Shown one piece after another: positions 58,086-64,000 of a stretch of DNA of 64,000 nucleotides. The stretch comes from Peronospora farinosa (lineage: Eukaryota > Oomycota > Peronosporomycetes > Peronosporales > Peronosporaceae). The notes beneath the pieces are model-generated. The model saw only the letters and a list, made by a program, of their open reading frames with translations, did not search any database and was not told where the DNA came from. The stretch spans positions 496,001-560,000 of the forward strand of contig CANTFK010000990.1 of assembly GCA_947646735.1 (NCBI GenBank), read 5' to 3'. The position numbers were made by a program, and so were the translations under genes. Every line of letters begins with the position of its first letter. Position 1 is the stretch's first letter.

Positions 58086-59119
58086 ATGAGCGAATTGTCG
58101 TACTTTGACGCTCCAGATTTATTTCTGGAGCACGAGACCTTCTCCCATCTCACTGGTGTTGAGTGGGATGCCCTTAATCGCCTCGAGGCGATATCGGGAG
58201 AGGCATTCGTCGCGTCGCTGATGAGATTAGTGACCCCTGATGCGAAACGTTCTTCCATACATGAGTTCATGCCACGCGAGCTCGCCGGAATACAACCGGC
58301 GATTTCAAATCCCTCGCGACCTTCACGTTATGAGGCCGTGAAAATGGAAACCTCCTCCTACTCTGGAGAAGGTAAGGACCGGTTGTCGCTGAATCGGTGG
58401 TTCCGAGAAGTTGATATCGCCATCGCCTCGAGAATTCTTGAGGCTCCCCAGGCGAAGGTCAACTTTTTTCTTTCCCGCCTCACCGGGAAGGCCAAGGAGT
58501 GGGCCCTTGGTAAGCTCGTTGTGGACGAGCACGCCTTCCCCACCTTGAATACCATCCAGGACGATCTTCGTCTTGCTTTCGAGCCACCGCAAGAGGAGAA
58601 ATTGGTGCGATTAAGATTCCTGTCGATGCGACAGGGTAAAATCGCGATGCGCGATTACGTGCAGATGGCTAGGCATCTGGCGTCGTGTATTATCACGCAC
58701 CCCATGGATATGTACACGTAGGTGAATGTCTTTGTGTATGGTATGCGTGAAGGACAGACCCTCTTATCGCTCGAGCGCGCGGAGATTGCCACATTGGAGG
58801 AGATATTTCTCATTGCCTTCCGTGAGGACTTAAGGGTCGCATAGACTATGCTAAACTCTCGGTCGTCCCCGTTCCCCAGCCTTCTCGTCCGAAACCAATG
58901 GAGATCAACGTGATTGAGTTGTCGGGTGACCGAAGACGTGTCATTTCCCATAAGGGTGATGCTTGCACCGGGCGTCAAATGGTTTGCTTTCATTTTCGCA
59001 AGCCAGGACATCGCGCGGCTGAGTGCCGTGCGCCAGCGCCGATATCGGTGCAAGTAGTGGATGCCCATCATGAGGGTGCTGTACCGGCCGCACGTCCAAA
59101 CAAAGGTCGGGGACAGTAG
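58086..59119 (+). pseudogene. Gypsy-B copy 2 gag
   Basis: 211 codons are open from ATG 58086, including [21 protein letters not shown] and [20 protein letters not shown]. They end at the TAG (58719-58721) shared with copy 1. Further frame changes lie near 58840-58860. The zinc knuckle reads CFHFRKPGHRAAEC, with the second Cys replaced by Phe. Confidence 0.87.
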
Positions 59120-60585
59120 GTGCAGGGCGACCTACTGGTTGGAACGGAGGTCCGGGTCCCCCGGTGGCAGGCCAACCTTCCAGTCCTCCTGCGCTGCGCG
59201 CACAGTTAAATGCCGCCACTACGAGAAGGGGTTCACGTCTGATTATTGTAAGTTTACATGTCGCCGGTATACGGCGACCTACTGGACTCAGGAGCGACGG
59301 ATAATTTCTTTCCTGAATATTGTTTATCGATGCTGCCATTGGCGCGAAGTGTCGTTGCCGTACACGTTTGATGGTTTTCGCAGTAATGATGATTTCTTGG
59401 TAATCGCAACGAATGATGCATTCGATTGCATACTGAGCATGACATGGATGGCACATTATTAGCCCCAGATCGACTATTTTCATACTGAGCATGCCATGAA
59501 TGGCACGTTATTAGCCCCAGATCGACTATTTTCATACTGAGCATGCCATGAATGGCACGTTATTAGCCCCAGATCGACTTGTTAGCCAGATCAGTGAGAT
59601 GTTAGAATGTTTTTATTAATCAAAACAAAAGTTAGGGCGACGCAAGTTCGACATCAGTGAAGTGCTTACCCATCTCTTGGTGTCTCCAAGGCCAAACGTC
59701 ACAGTCGTGGATCGTAGTTCCACGTTCCAGGCGGTGCACAGAGCGAACGATGGACCTCTCTGCACTGCTTGTGCTGTTCTTCGAGACACAAGTGACAGTG
59801 ACTCCTCGCTCCATAGCGAGAAGAACGATGAGGACGACGAGGTCGACCAGGGTTCCCGCGAGGCATTTATGCGGTGGAACAGGGTTCCCGCGAGTCATTA
59901 ACGCGGTTGAACAGGAGTTCCAGCTCGTAAATGCATTGGGTGAACCGGGGTTCCTATCTGTACCTATTGTGGTTGAGCAGGGGCTCCCACACGAGTACAT
60001 TGTGAACGGGCAAGATTCCCCACGCGAAAGCATAATGTTCAAATAAGAGTTTTATCATCACACACTGTGGTCAGACCGAGGCTCCCACATGGGCATATTG
60101 TGGATAAGCAGGGAATCCTTCCTACACGGGTTTACGGCGGCCTAGCAGGAGCTCCCGCATCAAGTGTCGACGGTCGATTTTCAGCTACTCCCGTCTAGTG
60201 TTTCCGGCATTATGGATGAAGACATCCAGTGCCTAGAGGGTAGGGTGTGTGTGTGATAGATAATCTATAACCTGACTGCGGCTCGCCAGCTTCGAGTAGT
60301 GACTCGAAGCACGATGGGACCAACAGCACCGAGAATTTAGCGTTGGAATGTGTCCACGCTATCGTGTACGTGGAAGGGAGTCCACAAAGACGCCAATACA
60401 TTGAAGTTGCGAGTCCTCCTCGTGATGCGTCTTACATTGCAAGCCTTCCAGGACTTTCCTGCAAGTATTTCCTACGTTAATACAAGGGAGGCACTGTGGA
60501 AAAAGTGTTTCTGATCACCAACGAGGTGATTACTGTGGCGAACGAGGAGCATATGACGAGTCCTCGAAGCGCTGAGCCAAAGTAA
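59120..60585 (+). pseudogene. Gypsy-B copy 2 protease and linker
   Basis: Nearly identical to 23165-24630 of copy 1, including the frameshifted protease around 59290 and the degraded 33-bp repeats at about 59845-60040. It differs by a 52-bp minisatellite at 59432-59587. Confidence 0.78.
59432..59587 (+). repeat. Three 52-bp tandem repeats in Gypsy-B copy 2
   Basis: Units starting ACTGAGCATG at 59432, 59484 and 59536. Copy 1 has a differently scrambled version at 23504-23630, so the repeat number changed after the copies separated. Confidence 0.85.
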
Positions 60586-61540
60586 GCGTGTGAAGAAAGG
60601 TTTGCGCCACAGTCATGGGAGGCTCTGCGAGAGTCTGGTAACCCTGTCTACGATATTGCTCGTGAGTATGCAGACGTGTTCCCGGACAAGGGTCCGGCTG
60701 AACTTCCTGCTGACCGTGGTGTTTGGCACGAGATTGACCTTGTGCCAGGGTCGAAGTATTATGTGACACGGCAGTGGGCGTTGTCTTGAGATTAAGTCGA
60801 AGCTATTGACACATTTTTCGAAGTCTGCCGCAAGGTGGGTTATGTACGTGAGAGTATCTCACCACATTCGAGTCCAATCTTCTGCGTGAAGAAAGATACT
60901 GGAGGCTGGCGGATAGTGCATGCGTATAATAAGCTGAATGATGCCAATATTTTTGTGCAAACGCCTATCCCCAGGAAAGACATGGTGCTGAATCCATGTC
61001 AGGAAGTGTCATCTTCAGTGAACGATGGCTTTTATCAGATTCTGATGCGACCGAGCGATATCCCACTCACCGCGTTGAGTAACTCGAGTAGCATGTTATG
61101 GGAGTGGCTGGTTATGCCACAAGATTGAAGAACGCTCAGGCCCCTTCTAATCGCATGGTGTCTCAAGTGTTGAGACCCCTTCGAAGCTTTAATCCAAGTT
61201 ATTTTGACGACATCTTTGTCTACAGTCGCGCTTAGGGCAACCTCAACGATGTACAAGTTCACCTTCAACACTTGAAATAGGTGTTTCAAATTATGCGGGA
61301 CAACAAGTTGTATGCGAATCTCAAGAAGTGTGTCATTTGTGCACCGGAGATTCCGGTCCTGTGTTGCTATGTGAGTAAAACGGGAGTTCGAGCTTATCCA
61401 AAGAAGTTGTCGTCCATCCGTTCTTGGCCCACACCCAAGAACCCTACGGAGCTGCGCCAGTGGCTCGGCTTGGCTAATTATTTGCACAAGTATTATGCTG
61501 TTTCTATCCAGCCTTTGTCGTCACTCTTGAACAAAGACGC
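60586..61540 (+). pseudogene. Gypsy-B copy 2 reverse transcriptase
   Basis: Contains GGWRIVHAYNKLNDA, the intact catalytic YFDDIFVYS near 61200 and TELRQWLGLANYLHKY. Lesions include TAA at 60582, a TGA at 60787, a 1-base loss after MPQ at about 61125 (shared with copy 1), and TAG stops at about 61233 and 61278. Confidence 0.87.
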
Positions 61541-62040
61541 CACGTGTCGTGGCGTCCCGAGCACCAAGCAGATTTCGAAGCAGTGAAGAAAAGCCTGGCG
61601 TCAGTGCCAGTCCTGGTCCTATCAGACGACTCCAAGCCGTTCCACGTGGTTTGCGACGCCAGTGATTTTGCAATCGGTTGTGCCCTCATGCAATTTGATC
61701 ATGAGGGCCGTGAACGAGTCGTGAGCTATCAGTCGCGACAGATGAAGCCAGCTGAGAAGAACTATCCTGTTCACGACAAGGAGTTGAGAGCGATGCGCTA
61801 TGCACTCATCAAGTTTTGCGTGCATCTGCTTGGTGATTGTACATTTGCTTTGTATACTGATCATGCATCGCTGCGCACAGCGACGAAGAGCCCCAAGCTG
61901 TCATAACGGATGGCACGATGGCTCTCATTTTTCTCTGAGAATAACTTTGTCGTAAATTACAAGCCAGAAAAGACCAATATTCGCCGACGCTCTGTCACGA
62001 CGCCCCGACTACAATTCTCGGAACGCTTTGAATCGTCAGG
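61541..62040 (+). pseudogene. Gypsy-B copy 2 RNase H
   Basis: A 120-codon open block (61544-61906) has FHVVCDASDFAIGCALMQFD and HDKELRAMRYALIKF, better preserved than in copy 1. It ends at a TAA (also in copy 1) before the RMARWLS segment, and later shifts frame near 61975. Confidence 0.87.
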
Positions 62041-63000
62041 CGAATAGTGGCGAGGATAATGATAATCGATGTGCGATGTGTGTGTCGCTGAACCGAAATC
62101 GGGTCACACCCGAGCTGTGTTTATTTGACGAAATCGTCGCAACGTACAAGAACGATTCAGATTATGCAGACATTATGCGTGCCCCCAGCGATGTTGAACT
62201 AGGAGCTTTGTCACGAACCAAGCACGACCACATTCATTTATACAGTTTAGTCGGCGATTTGCTTCTGTATAGCATCGATCAATACGATTCTTCTCGCACG
62301 GTGAATGTTTGCAACATGGATTTACGTGCAAGAATCATCCACGAGTATCACGATGCCTCTACTGGCGGTCATTTAGGCCGCGAAAAGACTTTCGCGGCTG
62401 TGTCTCGAGACTTCTTCTGGCCCCACATGTATAAGTGGGTACGAAACTGAACCGAACGTGCAAGATTTGCCAGCGTGTGAAGCCATCTCCATCGTCGCAG
62501 GCTCCCTTGCGATCGTTGCCGATTGCAGCCGAGGCCTGGCGATCAGTTTTGATGGACTTCATCTTCGGGCTTGCGCCCGATAGTCAAGCTCGAACGAGTA
62601 TCCTGGTTTTTGTTGACTAATTTAGCAAGATAACACATCTAAAGCCTGTTCACTATAAGATCACCGCGGCAGAGACCGCGGCGCACTTTATTGACGCGGT
62701 ATTCCGTCATCATGGCCTACCAGAAAACATTGTTTTGGACCGTGCTCCGCGATTCACGTCCGTATTTTGGACGTCACTGTTCGAGCTTTTCGGGACAAAA
62801 CTGCTGATGTCGACTGCAGCCCATCCGAAAACGGGTGGGCAAACCAAGCGCGTGAACGGGGTCCTCGAAGACGTTCTTTGAAGTTAAGCTACGTCATTCA
62901 CAAGTTAGAGTGCATTTTTACCACTCGCTGAGTTCGCACTCAACAACGCCGTACACGCGTCAACAGGATTAACGCCATTTATTGTGAATTTGGCTCGTCA
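62041..63000 (+). pseudogene. Gypsy-B copy 2 integrase
   Basis: The HH half of the zinc finger (HEYHDASTGGHLGREKTF) and the CC half (CKICQR) are separated by a stop at 62448-62450. The core has MDFIFGLAPDSQARTSILVF, a stop at about 62620, and LDRAPRFTSVFW. The last catalytic motif reads GGQTKRVN where TERVN is expected, so the catalytic Glu is Lys. Confidence 0.85.
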
Positions 63001-64000
63001 CCCTCGTGTTCCTACTCTCCTTGCCAAGGAGCGACCCAAAATACCTAGTAGCTCCACTCTGGGGGGATAAAGGCGATAAACAGGATCGAGTGCAGCTCAC
63101 GGTATCTTGAGCGCGAATGCAGTAACCCGATCCAAGGCAAAGACGGCTACTTTGACGCCACCAGACGCCACGTCCCCATTAGCTCGATGGACCGCGCAGA
63201 CATTGATTGAACCATCTTCGGGTAAGCGTTCACCTACTGCCAACTACGCGCCGATTGAGTCGGCGCGACCGATTGATGACATGACTGTGTCGGAGTTGAT
63301 ACTCCAACGTCAAGCCATCACCCGGTTTGTACGCGACGCACTACAATCTGCGGTAGACCAACAGAAAGAGAACGCTGAAAAACATGGCAGAAAGAATATG
63401 AGAAAGTTTGAGAAAGGTAACCGTGTATTGTTATCTACGAAAGGTTTGAGGGACTCAGCGGTCACTAACCTGGGCGCGAGTAAACTAGCGCCACGCTTCA
63501 TCGGTCCATTAAAGGGTTCTGAAATGAATCGGCGACGCTTATACACTCGACGTCCCCTCTCCACTGCGACTCCACCCGACATTCTATGTCGGGCGGTTGA
63601 AGGAATATCGTCCGGCTACGCTTCACGTTTTAGCTCCGATGCCGGCTTCAGGGGTCCGTAAGACGATCGGCCTTCCCGTCATGCTCGACGCGCCGATGAC
63701 ATGGAGCGCGTCGCGATGCCGTCTTTACACGACCAAGCACCTGGCGCTTCAGAACTCTCACCTGTTCTAGCAATTCAAGGTTCGACTGCCGGGTCTCACT
63801 CGCAGTCTTCTCCGCCTGGACGGCACGCTCACTGTCAGCCTCAGCCTCCATCTGAGCATCTGCAGCATTGTTCACGGCCAAATCAACATCGTCCTGGGCA
63901 ACCAGGACGCCAGCATTACCATCGCTAGCGCCCTCCTCCGCTTGTTGATGCGGAGGGACAGGTGCGCTGGGTTGTAGACCGCATTGTGGGTCACGAGGAC
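63001..64000 (+). pseudogene. Gypsy-B copy 2 integrase C-terminus and chromodomain start
   Basis: A 184-codon open block (63107-63661) has FVRDALQSAVDQQKENAEKH, then VLLSTKGLRDSAVTNLGASK and KLAPRFIGPLK, the conserved C-terminal segment of oomycete Gypsy integrases. After a degraded linker the last 60 bases encode RWVVDRIVGHED, the start of the chromodomain, which continues beyond the window. Confidence 0.82.

Larger units (their letters stand above)
57701..64000 (+). mobile_element. Gypsy-B copy 2, runs off the window
   Basis: Same family as copy 1: 5' LTR, gag, protease, RT, RNase H, integrase and the start of a chromodomain at the window edge. There is no large insertion, so it shows the empty sites of both Gypsy-A (at 58160) and the solo LTR (at about 61933). 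It carries many stops and frameshifts, several shared with copy 1. The 3' LTR lies beyond 64000. Confidence 0.9.

Overview
The window looks like a repeat-rich, gene-poor segment of an oomycete nuclear genome, most likely a downy mildew (Peronosporaceae). The reasons are short GT-AG introns, nested LTR retrotransposons with chromodomain-type Gypsy and Ty1/copia proteins, low gene density, and a wrecked molybdenum-cofactor gene (moaC), a pathway that several biotrophic oomycetes have lost. The lineage is inferred from gene content and not proven. No bacterial operons, CRISPR arrays or rRNA genes were seen.

Region 1-8600 is the only gene space. It holds a small TAZ zinc-finger protein (539-1121, one 64-bp intron), an intact two-exon PCF11 mRNA 3'-end processing factor on the minus strand (5235-2808), a complete but multiply frameshifted moaC pseudogene (5620-6092), a probable small conserved protein on the minus strand (8134-7694), and a perfect 41-bp inverted repeat (8511-8602).

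Region 8607-27625 is nested retrotransposons. A structurally complete but coding-dead Ty1/copia element on the minus strand (8607-13668) has 242/251-bp LTRs and a CTTCT target duplication. Next comes a Gypsy element called here Gypsy-B copy 1, starting at 14008. Its gag gene is split by a second, complete Gypsy element (Gypsy-A, 14462-22220). Inside Gypsy-A the RNase H-integrase-chromodomain half is inverted relative to the gag-protease-RT half. Gypsy-B copy 1 resumes at 22221, carries a nested 929-bp solo LTR (25967-26895), and stops abruptly inside its integrase at about 27626.

Region 27626-54890 (27.3 kb, over 40% of the window) is a head-to-tail array of a roughly 990-bp unit. Each unit carries one proline tRNA gene with anticodon UGG, internal promoter boxes and a T4 terminator, giving 27 tRNA-Pro copies. 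All copies carry a U53-A61 pair in place of the near-invariant G53-C61 of the T arm. Units vary at tRNA positions 45-46, and a divergent block near 44.3-46.9 kb shares variants with the array's outer edges. This array is the most unusual feature of the window.

Region 54891-64000 is a decayed unit remnant, two Ty1/copia fragments in opposite orientation, and a second Gypsy-B copy (57701 to beyond the window end). That copy shares several inactivating lesions with copy 1 although it sits at a different site, so the Gypsy-B lineage seems to have spread while already defective. Protein-coding function is therefore confined to the first 8 kb. Whether the array makes usable proline tRNA is the central open question.
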